From JARRQJ01 sp037381915 (GTDB lineage: Bacteria; Pseudomonadota; Gammaproteobacteria; DRLM01), in NCBI GenBank assembly GCA_037381915.1, contig JARRQJ010000030.1:14842-78841 (forward strand): a stretch of DNA of 64,000 nucleotides, read 5' to 3'. Positions 26,415 to 35,257 of the stretch are shown one piece after another (position 1 is the stretch's first letter; the number at the start of each line of letters is the position of its first letter). The notes beneath the pieces were generated by a model. The model was given only the letters and a program-made list of their open reading frames with translations. It searched no databases and was not told the origin of the DNA. The position numbers were made by a program, and so were the translations under genes.

Positions 26415-27147
26415 ACCGAAAGTGGCCGCTGCTGTCCGGTACCGGGCTGCCGCTGTCCGTGCCCACGCCGATCACGAACAGGGGAATATGCTCCCTGTCC
26501 AGGCGGCGCGCCGCCGCCAGGGTGTCCGGATCATGAAACTCGCCGTCGCTGAGCAGGACCACCGCCCGGCTGCGTTCGGCGCTGGCGCCCAACAGCTGTT
26601 CCGCCACCTCCAGTGCCCGCGTCAGATTGGAACCGGGCAGGGAGGTGAGGCCGGGATCGAGCAGGTCGACGAAGCGCAGAAAGGCATCGTAGTCGGTGGT
26701 GAGCGGCACCATGCCGTAGGCGTTGGCGGAGAAGGCCACCAGGCCGATGCGGTCGTTGCTCAGCAGTCTGGTGAAATCGTGCAATTCCCGCTTGACTCGC
26801 GCCAGGCGGGTCGGGGAAACATCGGCGGCGGCCATGGACGGCGAGATGTCCACAATTACCGCGATATCGGCGCCACGCTGTCGTGCCGGCTGCGGGTGTT
26901 GCGGTTGCCAGTACGGACCGGCAGCCGCCATTGCCGCCAGGGTCCAGGCGAGGAACAGGCTTGCGGAGTAGATGGGACGCCGTGCCGCGCCCACCAGCAG
27001 GCGCTGCAGCAGGGGCGGATCGGCGAAGCCTGCGAGTTTATTGTGCCGCCTGCGGCCTTGACGCCAGGCCAGAGCCAACCACGGCACGACGGCCAACAAC
27101 AGCCACAGCGGCTCCCGCCAGTGCAGATGGGCCAGCCAGGCGCTCAC
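26146..27147 (-). CDS. batB: BatB VWA-domain membrane protein, 5' part of a frameshifted BatB-BatC gene
   Basis: The first 245 residues or so are normal BatB: two transmembrane helices near the N-terminus (LLLAVVPWLALAW; SLFLAWTLAAMAAAG) and a von Willebrand A domain with the MIDAS motif DISPSMA (DxSxS). The domain continues LIGLVAFSANAYG-like and LLSDGEFHDPD and ends at VIGVGTDSGSPVPDSSGHF. After that the frame becomes Arg/Ala-rich nonsense while the true continuation is in the next frame, so a one-base shift at 26413-26415 is inferred. The start overlaps the BatA stop (ATGA). Confidence 0.7.
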   Translation of the reverse strand: MSAWLAHLHWREPLWLLLAVVPWLALAWRQGRRRHNKLAGFADPPLLQRLLVGAARRPIYSASLFLAWTLAAMAAAGPYWQPQHPQPARQRGADIAVIVDISPSMAAADVSPTRLARVKRELHDFTRLLSNDRIGLVAFSANAYGMVPLTTDYDAFLRFVDLLDPGLTSLPGSNLTRALEVAEQLLGASAERSRAVVLLSDGEFHDPDTLAAARRLDREHIPLFVIGVGTDSGSPVPDSSGHFRFARRRRRMARAAGAIAQPYPRRAACGLATADTRCRALPLAAGHQPVVVSVERRTAPRGPDAARRPAAGGAAHCLAHPEQRSAVERTTRL

Positions 27148-28127
27148 GGCAATACCTCGCGCGCGCTGCGGCGCTGGGCCAGGAACAACAACATCAGTCC
27201 CAGCGCCAGAGGCAGCCAGTACCAGTCGAAATGTTCGCCGATGTTCTGCAAATGAATATCAACCGTCTCCAGTCTCTTGATGTCGGCAAGGATAGCCTTG
27301 GCGTCGTCGCTGCTTTTAACACGGTAATAACGGCCGCCGGTCTCGGTGGCGATTTGCTGCAGCAGGGTCTGGTCCAGGGGCAGTTCGGAGGCGATGGTGC
27401 CGCCGCTGGGCCCGCCCGGATAGGCGACGATGCCCGACTGGCCGATGCCCACTGTATAGATACGCACTTTATACTGTTTCGCCAGTTCCAGCGCGTCTTC
27501 GGGGGAGAACCGGCCGGCGGTGTTGGTGCCGTCGGTAAACAGGAACAGCACCCGCGCCTGCCGTGGCCGGTCGCGCAGCCGTTTCACCGCCAGCGCTATG
27601 GCGTCGCCCATGGCGGTGCGTTCGCCGGCAATGCCGTTCTTGATGTCATGCAGCATGCTGCGCACCAGGGCGAGATCGCGGGTGACCGGCGTCAGGGTGA
27701 AGGCGTCGTCGCCGAACACGATGAGCCCGGCGCGGTCGCCCGGGCGTTGCGCGAGCAGGCGGTCGACGATGGCCTTTACCATGTCCAGGCGGTTGACGCG
27801 GTGGCCGTCGACCACGAAATCCTCGGCGCGCATGGAGCCCGACACATCGATGGCGAACATCAGATCCCGGCCGGGGTAATCGTAGGGATGTACGATCACC
27901 CATTGCGGCCGCGCCAGGGCCAGGACCAGCAGCATGCATCCCGTCAGCCACAGCCACGGCCAGCGTCGCGCCTGGACCGGCAATTCCGCCGCCAATTGCG
28001 CCAGCAATTGCGCGTGGGGATGGAACAGGGCGGGCTGTTTGCGCGGCGCACGGCGCCGCAGCCAGCGCCATACCAGGAACGGCAGGGGAAGGGCCAACAA
28101 CCACCAAAGGGAGGCGAAGGTGAACAT
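27144..28127 (-). CDS. batA: BatA VWA-domain membrane protein
   Basis: A 327-residue protein with membrane helices at about 3-20 and 60-75 and at the C-terminus (WLPLALGLMLLFLA). Its VWA domain carries an intact MIDAS site DVSGSMR, followed by FLFTDGTNTAGRFSP. This is the BatA pattern. Such proteins bind divalent metal through MIDAS and work with a MoxR ATPase, which here is encoded at the head of the same operon. The gene lies 3 bases after the DUF4381 gene. Confidence 0.88.
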   Translation of the reverse strand: MFTFASLWWLLALPLPFLVWRWLRRRAPRKQPALFHPHAQLLAQLAAELPVQARRWPWLWLTGCMLLVLALARPQWVIVHPYDYPGRDLMFAIDVSGSMRAEDFVVDGHRVNRLDMVKAIVDRLLAQRPGDRAGLIVFGDDAFTLTPVTRDLALVRSMLHDIKNGIAGERTAMGDAIALAVKRLRDRPRQARVLFLFTDGTNTAGRFSPEDALELAKQYKVRIYTVGIGQSGIVAYPGGPSGGTIASELPLDQTLLQQIATETGGRYYRVKSSDDAKAILADIKRLETVDIHLQNIGEHFDWYWLPLALGLMLLFLAQRRSAREVLP

Positions 28128-28130
28128 GGT

Positions 28131-28592
28131 TCAATTGCCCCGCCGTTGCGCGGCGGCGAGCCAGCGCCCGGCGCGCTCGAAACATTGGGAAGACAGGCCG
28201 GCGTTTGCTGTTTCGCGATAACGCAAGGCATGTAGTTGCTGCAACGTTTCACACCATGAGGTGTCATCTTCAACGGCGTTCGGGCGCGAGTGCGCGTTGA
28301 GCTGCGGCACGGCCAGGCCCAGGCGCAACAAGGTCGCGAGGCGATAAGCCGCCTCGCGATCGGAGAGATGACGGGCTTGCCATGCCTTGTGCAGTGCCAC
28401 CAGCCGTTGCCGCGCCTCGCGGGCCGGTGCGGCGTTACGCGGCGAATAGTGTGTCTTCATAAACCACCCTAGCGCCGCTATTGCCAACAAGCAGATCACG
28501 GCAATCATGCCGAGCAGCATCCAGTCCGGACCGCCGGGAGGCGGCGGCGGCAGGATATCGGCCAGTTGTGATAAGGCGACGCCTTCTTTCAT
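28131..28592 (-). CDS. DUF4381 membrane protein of the Bat operon
   Basis: A 153-residue protein: a short N-terminal region with a PPPPPGGPDW motif, one transmembrane helix (MLLGMIAVICLLAIAALGWF, about 25-44) and a cytoplasmic helical domain. The Pro-rich start followed by one helix is typical of DUF4381 proteins, which accompany DUF58 and BatA genes. Its function is unknown, and it probably helps build a membrane complex with the VWA proteins. Confidence 0.8.
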   Translation of the reverse strand: MKEGVALSQLADILPPPPPGGPDWMLLGMIAVICLLAIAALGWFMKTHYSPRNAAPAREARQRLVALHKAWQARHLSDREAAYRLATLLRLGLAVPQLNAHSRPNAVEDDTSWCETLQQLHALRYRETANAGLSSQCFERAGRWLAAAQRRGN

Positions 28593-28652
28593 AAGCGGCT
28601 CATAAATAATCTGTCCTGCCCCTACCGGCCGGAATGAGCTTAATGCGGTTAA

Positions 28653-29558
28653 TCAGATGCCCCACAACAATTGCTCCAAGCGGCTTGCCGCGTCCTCGTG
28701 GGTATGGACGCGGATAATGTCGACGCCGGCGCCCAGCAGATTTCGTTGCAGGGCCGCGTTGCGTTTCGCCATGGCCGCGGCGTAGCGTTCACGCAGCCGC
28801 ACGTCCCCGGTATCCACTACATACAGTTTGCCCTCGGGTGAACGGAAACGCGTGCGCCCGACGGCGCTGAGTTGTTCCTCGGCGGGGTCGACAATGTGAA
28901 TAGCAGTGACTTCGCAGCGCTCGGCCAGGTGGCGCAAGGCCGGTTGCCGGCGTTCGTCCAGATGCTGGAAATCGCTGATCAGATAAATACTGCTGCCCCG
29001 TTCCACGCCACGCTCCAGATTTTCCAGAGATACGAATTCAAAATGCGGCGCCGCCGCCAGCGGGGCGATGACTGCACGCAGCAGATGCAGGGCGCCGTCC
29101 AGGTTGCGGGTGGGCGGGAAATCCTGCTCGCCGTCGCCGTTCAACACCAGGCCCGCCACCCGCTCCTGGCGTGCGACGGCGGAGAAGGCCAACAGCGCCG
29201 CGACCCGCGCCGCGGTGGCCGCCTTGATCTCCCGGCGGGTGCCGAAGGCCATGGTGGGGCCGCGGTCGACGACCAGGTACACCAGCCGTTGCCGTTCCTC
29301 GCGAAACACCTTGGTGATGGGCCGCCCGCTGCGCGCCGTGGCGCGCCATTCCATGTGGCGCACGTCGTCGCCTGCCTGATAGGCGCGCAGGTCCTCCAGT
29401 TCCATGCCGCGCCCGCGAAATATTGACATCATCGGACCGGCATAACGGCTCGCCACCGGGCGGCGCTGCCGCGCCTGGAAGCGCAAGGTCTGGCGTTGCA
29501 GGTTTTCCAGTTCGGTGATGGAAAGTAGGGGGGCGCTAATTTCAGGCTGAGTTGTCAT
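28653..29558 (-). CDS. DUF58 domain protein of the MoxR/Bat system
   Basis: A 301-residue soluble protein. It has the DUF58 core motif GRGMELEDLRAYQAGDDVRHMEWRA-like (about 49-73), then FREERQRLVYLVVDRGPTMAFGT, which is a degenerate VWA-like strand and site. DUF58 proteins regularly pair with MoxR ATPases and Bat VWA proteins. The gene is separated from moxR by about 700 bases that contain a broken small gene and a palindromic repeat, which is an unusual gap for this operon. Confidence 0.88.
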   Translation of the reverse strand: MTTQPEISAPLLSITELENLQRQTLRFQARQRRPVASRYAGPMMSIFRGRGMELEDLRAYQAGDDVRHMEWRATARSGRPITKVFREERQRLVYLVVDRGPTMAFGTRREIKAATAARVAALLAFSAVARQERVAGLVLNGDGEQDFPPTRNLDGALHLLRAVIAPLAAAPHFEFVSLENLERGVERGSSIYLISDFQHLDERRQPALRHLAERCEVTAIHIVDPAEEQLSAVGRTRFRSPEGKLYVVDTGDVRLRERYAAAMAKRNAALQRNLLGAGVDIIRVHTHEDAASRLEQLLWGI

Positions 29559-29591
29559 ATTACTATTTGAGTGTTGAGTTGGGGAATAAGG

Positions 29592-29890
29592 CTATGAGCT
29601 ATCTCGCACAGGTTTCCACAGAAAAAGTTGATGGGAGCTAAGTGCAAGAAAAACTAAAGCCAAAAATGCACTCACTATAGCCAGAAGTAACATTGTGCAT
29701 GCTGCATATAAAATGGCGTACAAAAAAACCACTTCTGCGCTTTTGGGTTGATGCAAGAAATTACCCGAAGGCCGCAATTGCGACAACAGCGGATATTGTC
29801 GTTGCTATGAATCTTATCGCTGAAAGCTTGAATGGGACATTTGCACCGTGGGCAGCATTCATCCCATAGCAGTTTGCTAAGTAAAGCCAT
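29592..29890 (-). pseudogene. Small zinc-ribbon plus membrane-helix protein, frameshifted at a run of seven T
   Basis: From ATG 29890 (minus strand) the frame encodes MALLSKLLWDECCPRCKCPI and then CCRNCGLRV: two CxxC knuckles that could bind zinc. That frame then leaves the coding pattern. The next frame, ending at 29592, supplies a long transmembrane helix (FLYAILYAACTMLLLAIV and on). Adding one T to the run of seven (29722-29728) joins them into one protein of about 100 residues. The local base composition is lower in GC than its neighbours, suggesting a recent arrival. I do not recognise the family. Confidence 0.45.
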
Positions 29891-30061
29891 AAATCTTCCA
29901 CATTTCAAATGGTGCGCACAGCACACCCAACAGCACTGCGGCTCCTTTGATCCCGTAGACGAGCCGAGCTGGGGATTAAGCGAGCTCCTGTTTGAGCCTG
30001 CATCACGTTTCGTGATGCGGGCGAGTTAGCGAGCGCCCAGTCCGGCGAGTAGCGCAGGGGA

Positions 30062-30252
30062 CTCCGCGTTAGCGGAGCGCGCGTCTCCGGGTGTCATTTC
30101 TTTTGGGTACTTTTCGTTGGACAAGCAAAGAAAAGTACCCCGCCCGCGGGGGCGGGACCCCGCATTAAATGCATTCTTTGTCCCCGCAGGGGACACAATC
30201 ACAATCAATTCAATTTCTGGATTCCGGGTCTTCGCTGCGCTACGCCCGGAAT
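30062..30252. repeat. Cluster of palindromes, probable dispersed intergenic repeat
   Basis: Four hairpins lie within 190 bases. CTCCGC/GCGGAG is at 30062-30077. A 15-bp stem with one mismatch has arms 30105-30119 and 30126-30140. A perfect 7-bp stem with a 3-base loop is at 30179-30195. An 8-bp stem has arms ATTCCGGG 30221-30228 and CCCGGAAT 30245-30252. Sequences resembling the second and fourth hairpins recur in many gammaproteobacterial genomes. No coding role is seen. It fills the gap between moxR and the broken zinc-ribbon gene; other copies should exist elsewhere in the genome. Confidence 0.6.
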
Positions 30253-30268
30253 GACGAATCTTTTACCC

Positions 30269-31240
30269 TTACGGAATCGGCACCCTCTCCAAAATTCGCG
30301 CGATTGCCTGCGCCGGCCGCACTCCTTCGGCGCGCGCCGCAAAGCTCAGGCCGATGCGATGGTTGAGCACGTCAGCGGCGACGTCGAGAATGTCCGCCGG
30401 TTCGACGAAGTCGCGTTCGGCGAGATAGGCGCGGGCGCGGGCGCAGCGTGCCACGGCCAGGGTGGCGCGAGGCGAGGCGCCGCGGGCCAGCCAGGCGGCG
30501 AGTTCGTCGTCCCAGCGCTTGGGTTCGCGGGTAGCGCCCACCAGGGTGACGATGTAGCGCTCCAGCATGGGGTCTATATAAATCTGGTTCACCGCGCGGC
30601 GCGCCGTCAGGATGTCCGATGCTGAGAGCGTCGCTGCCATCGGGGCGGTATCGCCGCCGCGCAGACGCGCGGTGTCGCGGGTGAGGATTTCCAATTCTTC
30701 ATCGGGACTGGGATAGTCCAGTTCCACCTTCATGATGAAGCGGTCGAGCTGTGCCTCGGGCAGGGGATAGGTGCCTTCCTGTTCGATGGGGTTTTGGGTG
30801 GCCATCACCAAAAAGATTTTCGGGAGCTTGTGGGTCGTGCCCGTCACGGTGACCTGGTGTTCCTGCATGGCTTCCAGCAGGGCGCTTTGCACCTTGGGCG
30901 GGGCCCGGTTGATCTCGTCTGCGAGGATGATCTCGTGGAACAGCGGACCCTCGATGAAGCGGAAGTGGCCGTCCGCCGGGACGAAGATGTCGGTGCCGGT
31001 GATATCTCCGGGGATCATGTCCGGGGTGAACTGGACGCGTTGAAAGCGCAGCGCCATGCCCTCGGCCAGGGTGCGCACCGCGGTGGTCTTGGCCAGGCCG
31101 GGTACGCCTTCCACCAGGAGATGGCCTTCGGCCAGGACGGTGATGAGCAGGCGCTCTACCAGTTTTTGCTGGCCGACGATGGTGCGTTGCAGATGGGTCT
31201 TGAGGGTAGTGACGGGATGGCGGTTAGCGGTCTCTTGCAT
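30269..31240 (-). CDS. MoxR-family AAA+ ATPase
   Basis: 323 residues from ATG 31240. Walker A GVPGLAKTT, Walker B and sensor region IILADEINRAPPKVQSALLEAMQE, then VMATQNPIEQEGTYPLPEAQLDRF, all standard for MoxR. It is the chaperone-like ATPase thought to act on VWA proteins (BatA, BatB) for metal loading or complex assembly. It heads the moxR-DUF58-DUF4381-batA-batBC-batD unit on the minus strand, though a repeat and a broken gene follow it. Upstream in-frame starts to 31375 give a non-conserved extension and were not used. Confidence 0.9.
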   Translation of the reverse strand: MQETANRHPVTTLKTHLQRTIVGQQKLVERLLITVLAEGHLLVEGVPGLAKTTAVRTLAEGMALRFQRVQFTPDMIPGDITGTDIFVPADGHFRFIEGPLFHEIILADEINRAPPKVQSALLEAMQEHQVTVTGTTHKLPKIFLVMATQNPIEQEGTYPLPEAQLDRFIMKVELDYPSPDEELEILTRDTARLRGGDTAPMAATLSASDILTARRAVNQIYIDPMLERYIVTLVGATREPKRWDDELAAWLARGASPRATLAVARCARARAYLAERDFVEPADILDVAADVLNHRIGLSFAARAEGVRPAQAIARILERVPIP

Positions 31241-31503
31241 CGTAAGTGCTGCTAGCGGATAGGATTTGTGGCGGTTATCATAGCGCATTCCGTGGTTTGA
31301 AACCCGGTCTTGAGAAAGGGAAATCGCGTAAAGGTCTAATGCGGCGGCAGTACATAGCGCGGGGGTGTTCGGCATGCTCTTCTCCGCCTATCGGCTACTG
31401 TGTCTCCGAGCGCAGTGAATCGATTGGACATGGAAGGTCCGCATGAATTCCCTATTCCTTCGGGGGAGAGGGCATCTATGGCAAGGCAGTATCAGGAAAT
31501 CGG

Positions 31504-32319
31504 ATGACTCAGCAACGTACGAGTGGGCTTCATATCGTTATCCCGGTGGCGGTGGTGATCGCGGTGGCGGTCATTTTGGTGATGGTGCCCGACCTGCGGC
31601 GCGAAAATACCAGTGCCTCGAATCCTGGGGAGATCACCAATTCCATCGGCATGAAATTGATGGCGATTCCCGGCGGGAGCTTTCTGATGGGCGGCGATCC
31701 CAAGGACGACATCGCCGATGAATTGCCGCCCCACACAGTTAAGGTCGCGCCCTTTTATCTGGGCAAATATGAGGTTACCCAGGCCCAGTGGCAGGCGGTG
31801 ATGGGTGAAAACCCCAGCACTTACAAGCATCCGCTGCGGCCGGTGGATCAGGTCACCTGGCTGGAGGTGCAGGCCTTCATCGATAAATTGAACCGCATGG
31901 AAGGAACCTCTTTATACCGTCTTCCCTCCGAGGCGGAATGGGAATACGCCGCCCGCGCCGGGACCACCACTAAATGGTTTTTCGGGGACGACAAACAATC
32001 CCTGGGGCGCTATGCCTGGTTCGGCCAGCATGGCGACGATATCGGCACCCGCCCGGTGGGCCATGGCGAGCCCAATCCCTGGGGCTTGTACGATATGTAC
32101 GGCAATGTCTGGGAATGGGTGGCGGATTGTTGGCACGACAATTATCAGAATGCGCCCCAGGACGGTTCCGTGTGGAGCGGCGGGGATTGCAGCCGGCGCA
32201 TCGTGCGGGGAGGCGCCTGGAACAGTCCGGCCCTGTACGCCCGTTCGGCGGTACGCGGCAGTTCGCCCCCGCAGATGAACGACCCCAGCAATGGCTTTCG
32301 CCTTGCCCGCAGCCGCTGA
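31504..32319 (+). CDS. SUMF1/formylglycine-generating-enzyme-fold protein, membrane anchored
   Basis: A 271-residue protein with one N-terminal transmembrane segment (about 10-28). A SUMF1-fold domain follows (IPGGSFLMGG, PPHTVKVAPFYLGKYEVTQAQW, LPSEAEWEYAARAG, NPWGLYDMYGNVWEWVADCW, RIVRGGAWN, GFRLARS). Many bacterial members are not true sulfatase activators; the family also includes ergothioneine and pyoverdine enzymes and binding proteins. The two Cys residues (in ADCWHD and GGDCSRR) are not in the known FGE active-site context as far as I can tell. No sulfatase is nearby. Function undefined. Confidence 0.8.
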   Translation: MTQQRTSGLHIVIPVAVVIAVAVILVMVPDLRRENTSASNPGEITNSIGMKLMAIPGGSFLMGGDPKDDIADELPPHTVKVAPFYLGKYEVTQAQWQAVMGENPSTYKHPLRPVDQVTWLEVQAFIDKLNRMEGTSLYRLPSEAEWEYAARAGTTTKWFFGDDKQSLGRYAWFGQHGDDIGTRPVGHGEPNPWGLYDMYGNVWEWVADCWHDNYQNAPQDGSVWSGGDCSRRIVRGGAWNSPALYARSAVRGSSPPQMNDPSNGFRLARSR

Positions 32320-32546
32320 TGGTGTGCCGGACCTGATTACGGCCAGCCATCCAGACGGGATAGAGTCTTATAATCAAGGTGATGGCTGTTCAAACCCGCT
32401 TGTCAGGCCTGGTTTGTCGGGAGACGGGGCGCCCTGTGCAACACCCCCTGAATATGGGAATAAGGGCAAGGGCGTGAAGACGGGACACGCCCCGGGCAAC
32501 TTGCTATACTCTGCCGCTATTTTGCGCCAAGAAGGCCCACGCGGGG

Positions 32547-33164
32547 ATGATGGAGGTTGTCGATCTGGTGTGCGCACGGGGTGAGCGCCGCCTGTTCCAG
32601 GATTTGAGCTTTACCCAAACGGCGGGCGAACTGCTCTATGTGCACGGCCCCAACGGCAGCGGAAAAACCACGCTTCTCAGGACCTTATGCGGCTTGGCGC
32701 TGCCCGAGGCGGGCGAGATCCGCTGGCAAGGCCGGGATATCCGGGCCTTGGGCGAGGAGTATCAGCGAGAGATGGCCTATGTGGGGCATCTCAATGGTGT
32801 GAAGGATGAATTGACCGCCGTCGAGAATCTGCAGGTGGCGGGGCGGTTGTCGGGATCGGATCGCTGTGAAGACCGGGCCATGGGGGCCCTGCAGCGCCTG
32901 GAATTGAGTGCCTGTGCCGAATTGCCAGGTAAGGTGCTGTCTCAAGGGCAAAAGCGCAGGCTGGCGTTGGCGCGCCTGCTGCTGGCGCCGAGGACCTTAT
33001 GGATAATGGACGAGCCGTTCAATGCCTTGGATGTTAAGGCCGTGGCCATGATTCAGGAAATATTAATCGAACATCTCGATAATGGCGGGATGGCGATCCT
33101 CACCACCCACCAGGAGGTGGAGATCACGGCCCATCGGGCGCGGCATATCCGTCTCGGTGCTTAA
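32547..33164 (+). CDS. ccmA: Cytochrome c maturation ATP-binding protein CcmA
   Basis: A 205-residue ABC ATPase. Walker A GPNGSGKTT (residues 34-42), signature LSQGQKRRLALARLLLAP and Walker B LWIMDEPF are all intact. With CcmB, CcmC and CcmD it forms the transporter that releases haem-loaded CcmE. It opens the nine-gene ccm operon; a TATACT at 32515-32520 could be the promoter -10. Two adjacent ATG codons are possible starts. Confidence 0.95.
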   Translation: MMEVVDLVCARGERRLFQDLSFTQTAGELLYVHGPNGSGKTTLLRTLCGLALPEAGEIRWQGRDIRALGEEYQREMAYVGHLNGVKDELTAVENLQVAGRLSGSDRCEDRAMGALQRLELSACAELPGKVLSQGQKRRLALARLLLAPRTLWIMDEPFNALDVKAVAMIQEILIEHLDNGGMAILTTHQEVEITAHRARHIRLGA

Positions 33165-33176
33165 GCGGCGCTGATC

Positions 33177-33845
33177 ATGTGGGCGGCGTTATGGTGGGTG
33201 GTAGTACGCGATCTGACCTTGGCGATGCGCCGTCGCGCCGATGTGCTTACCACATTGTTTTTCTTCGTCATCGTGGTAAGTCTCTTCCCTCTGGGCGTCG
33301 GGCCTGAGATGAATACCCTGCGGCTCATGGGCCCGGGGGTGGTGTGGGTGGCGGCCTTACTGGCCTCGATGTTGTCTCTGGGGCGTTTGTTCTCCGCTGA
33401 CTATATCGATGGTTCATTGGAGCAACTGGTGCTGGTGCCGCAGCCCCTGGCGGTGCTGGTATTGGGTAAGGTCCTGTCTCACTGGCTGGTGAGCGGCGTG
33501 CCGCTGGTGCTGATGGCACCGCTGCTGGGGGTCCAATACGGCCTGTCTGCTCAGGCTTTAGGCGTACTGGTGGTAAGCTTATTGTTGGGCACTCCGGTGT
33601 TGAGCCTGATCGGGGCGGTGGGTGCGGCACTGACCCTGGGCCTGCGGGGCGGCGGGGTGTTGGTGTCGCTGCTGGTGCTGCCGCTCTACATCCCGGTGCT
33701 GATCTTCGGCGCGGGGTCGGTGGAAGCGAGCGTGACCGGTTTGGGCGCCGGGGCGCATCTGTCCCTGTTGGGGGCGATCTTGATCCCGGCCCTGATATTT
33801 ACGCCGTGGGCCACGGGTTGGGCGTTGAAGATTTCGATGGAATAA
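33177..33845 (+). CDS. ccmB: Cytochrome c maturation membrane protein CcmB
   Basis: A 222-residue polytopic protein with six hydrophobic segments, beginning WAALWWVVVRDLTLAMRRRADV, a start typical of CcmB (amphipathic helix, then RRR). FSADYIDGSLEQLVL and GTPVLSLIGAVGAALTLGLRGGGVL match the family core. It pairs with the CcmA ATPase and lies 12 bases after it. Confidence 0.94.
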   Translation: MWAALWWVVVRDLTLAMRRRADVLTTLFFFVIVVSLFPLGVGPEMNTLRLMGPGVVWVAALLASMLSLGRLFSADYIDGSLEQLVLVPQPLAVLVLGKVLSHWLVSGVPLVLMAPLLGVQYGLSAQALGVLVVSLLLGTPVLSLIGAVGAALTLGLRGGGVLVSLLVLPLYIPVLIFGAGSVEASVTGLGAGAHLSLLGAILIPALIFTPWATGWALKISME

Positions 33846-33862
33846 CGGTTTGGTGCTTGGAA

Positions 33863-34606
33863 GTGCGGACGATCAATTGGTTTAAATATTCCTCGCCCTC
33901 GAGCTTCTACCCGCTGGCGGGGAAAATGATTCCCTATTTTGCGGTGCTGGCGGCGGTGTTGACCATTGTCGGGCTGTATATGGGATTCTTCGTTGCCCCC
34001 ACCGATTATAAACAGGGGGAAGGCTACCGCATTATGTTCATCCATGTCCCCGCGGCGTGGATGTCCATGTTCATCTATCTGGTAATGGCGGTTTATGCGG
34101 CATTGGGTTTGGTGTTTAATACCCGCCTGTCTTCATTGATGGCCTCGGCCCTGGCGCCCACCGGCGCCTTATTCACCTTTCTGGCCCTGTGGACCGGTTC
34201 TTTCTGGGGTAAGCCCATGTGGGGGACCTGGTGGGTGTGGGATGCGCGGCTCACATCGGAGTTGATCCTGCTGTTTTTATATATTGGTTTCATGTCCCTG
34301 AAGGCGGCCATTGACGATCGGCGCCGCGCCGCCCGTGCCAGTGGGCTGCTGGCGATTATCGGCGCCATCAATGTCCCCATCATTTATTATTCCGTGCAAT
34401 GGTGGAACACCCTGCATCAAGGGGCCTCCATCTCCTTTACCAGCGGCACCTCCATGGAGGCCACCATGCTGGTCACCCTGCTGGTGATGAGTTTCGCATT
34501 CTGGATGTACACCATTGCGGTAGTATTGGCGCGCGTGCGTTGCGAGATACTTGAGGCGGAGGGCGATACCGAATGGGTGGCGGCACAATTGGGTGAAGGA
34601 CGATGA
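33863..34606 (+). CDS. ccmC: Haem exporter protein CcmC
   Basis: 247 residues from GTG 33863 (GGAAG at 33858-33862), giving VRTINWFKY at the N-terminus; an ORF extending to 33806 overlaps ccmB and is not conserved-looking. Six membrane segments and the haem-handling motif WGTWWVWDARLTSELIL, with a His in FIHVPAAWMS and another in TLHQGAS as axial ligands. CcmC moves haem onto CcmE at the periplasmic face. It overlaps ccmD by 4 bases. Confidence 0.94.
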   Translation: MRTINWFKYSSPSSFYPLAGKMIPYFAVLAAVLTIVGLYMGFFVAPTDYKQGEGYRIMFIHVPAAWMSMFIYLVMAVYAALGLVFNTRLSSLMASALAPTGALFTFLALWTGSFWGKPMWGTWWVWDARLTSELILLFLYIGFMSLKAAIDDRRRAARASGLLAIIGAINVPIIYYSVQWWNTLHQGASISFTSGTSMEATMLVTLLVMSFAFWMYTIAVVLARVRCEILEAEGDTEWVAAQLGEGR

Positions 34607-34797
34607 ATTGGGGCAGTGCCGCCAATTTTTTCGCCATGGGTGGCTACGCCTTTTACGTATGGGGTGCCTACGGTGTTACCATTCTATTTTTGTTCTTGGA
34701 AATCGCGCTGTTATTGTTGAGAAAACGAACTATTGCCCAGCGTTTGGGTCGTAGGATTCGGATGCGCATCGAGGTGAAAAATGAAGCCCAGACATAA
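34603..34797 (+). CDS. ccmD: Haem exporter subunit CcmD
   Basis: A 64-residue protein with one membrane helix (AYGVTILFLFLEIALLLL) and a basic tail, the normal size for CcmD. The N-terminal FFAMGGYAFYVWGAYG is the family motif. It is needed for release of haem-CcmE from CcmABC. The gene overlaps ccmC by 4 bases and ccmE by 17 bases. Confidence 0.9.
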   Translation: MNWGSAANFFAMGGYAFYVWGAYGVTILFLFLEIALLLLRKRTIAQRLGRRIRMRIEVKNEAQT

Positions 34798-35257
34798 GCG
34801 CTTGACCTTTATCCTGGTGGGCTTGGCCGGCGTGGCAGTGGCCGTGGCCCTGGTGCTGAATGCCTTTCGCAGCAATATCGTGTTCGCCTTCAGTCCCTCC
34901 GAAGTGGTTGCCGGTAAGGTTCCCGAGGGCCACAGCTTCCGTTTAGGCGGCCTGGTGAAAAAAGGCAGTCTGGTGCGCGACAAGGACGGCTTGACCGTAC
35001 ACTTCGTGGTCACCGATCTCGCCCAGAACGTGAACGTTACCTATAAGGGCATCCTTCCCGACTTGTTCAAGGAAGGAACCGGCGCGGTGAGCCTCGGCAA
35101 GATGGGGCCGGACGGCGTCTTCCATGCGCAGCAGGTGCTGGCCAAGCACGATGAGAAATACATGCCGCCGGAGGCGGCCGAGGCCCTGAAGGAGGCCAAG
35201 AAAGAAAAGGCCCAAGGCATGCCGGTGACAATGAATGAAAAGGGGGGCAGCATATGA
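34781..35257 (+). CDS. ccmE: Periplasmic haem chaperone CcmE
   Basis: 158 residues: an N-terminal anchor (about 8-27) and an OB-fold domain containing VVAGKVPEGHSFRLGGLVKKGS. The haem-binding site is AKHDEKYMPP, with His123 for the covalent bond and Tyr127 as ligand. It receives haem from CcmC and passes it to CcmF/CcmH. Standard length and all key residues are present. Confidence 0.95.
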   Translation: MKPRHKRLTFILVGLAGVAVAVALVLNAFRSNIVFAFSPSEVVAGKVPEGHSFRLGGLVKKGSLVRDKDGLTVHFVVTDLAQNVNVTYKGILPDLFKEGTGAVSLGKMGPDGVFHAQQVLAKHDEKYMPPEAAEALKEAKKEKAQGMPVTMNEKGGSI

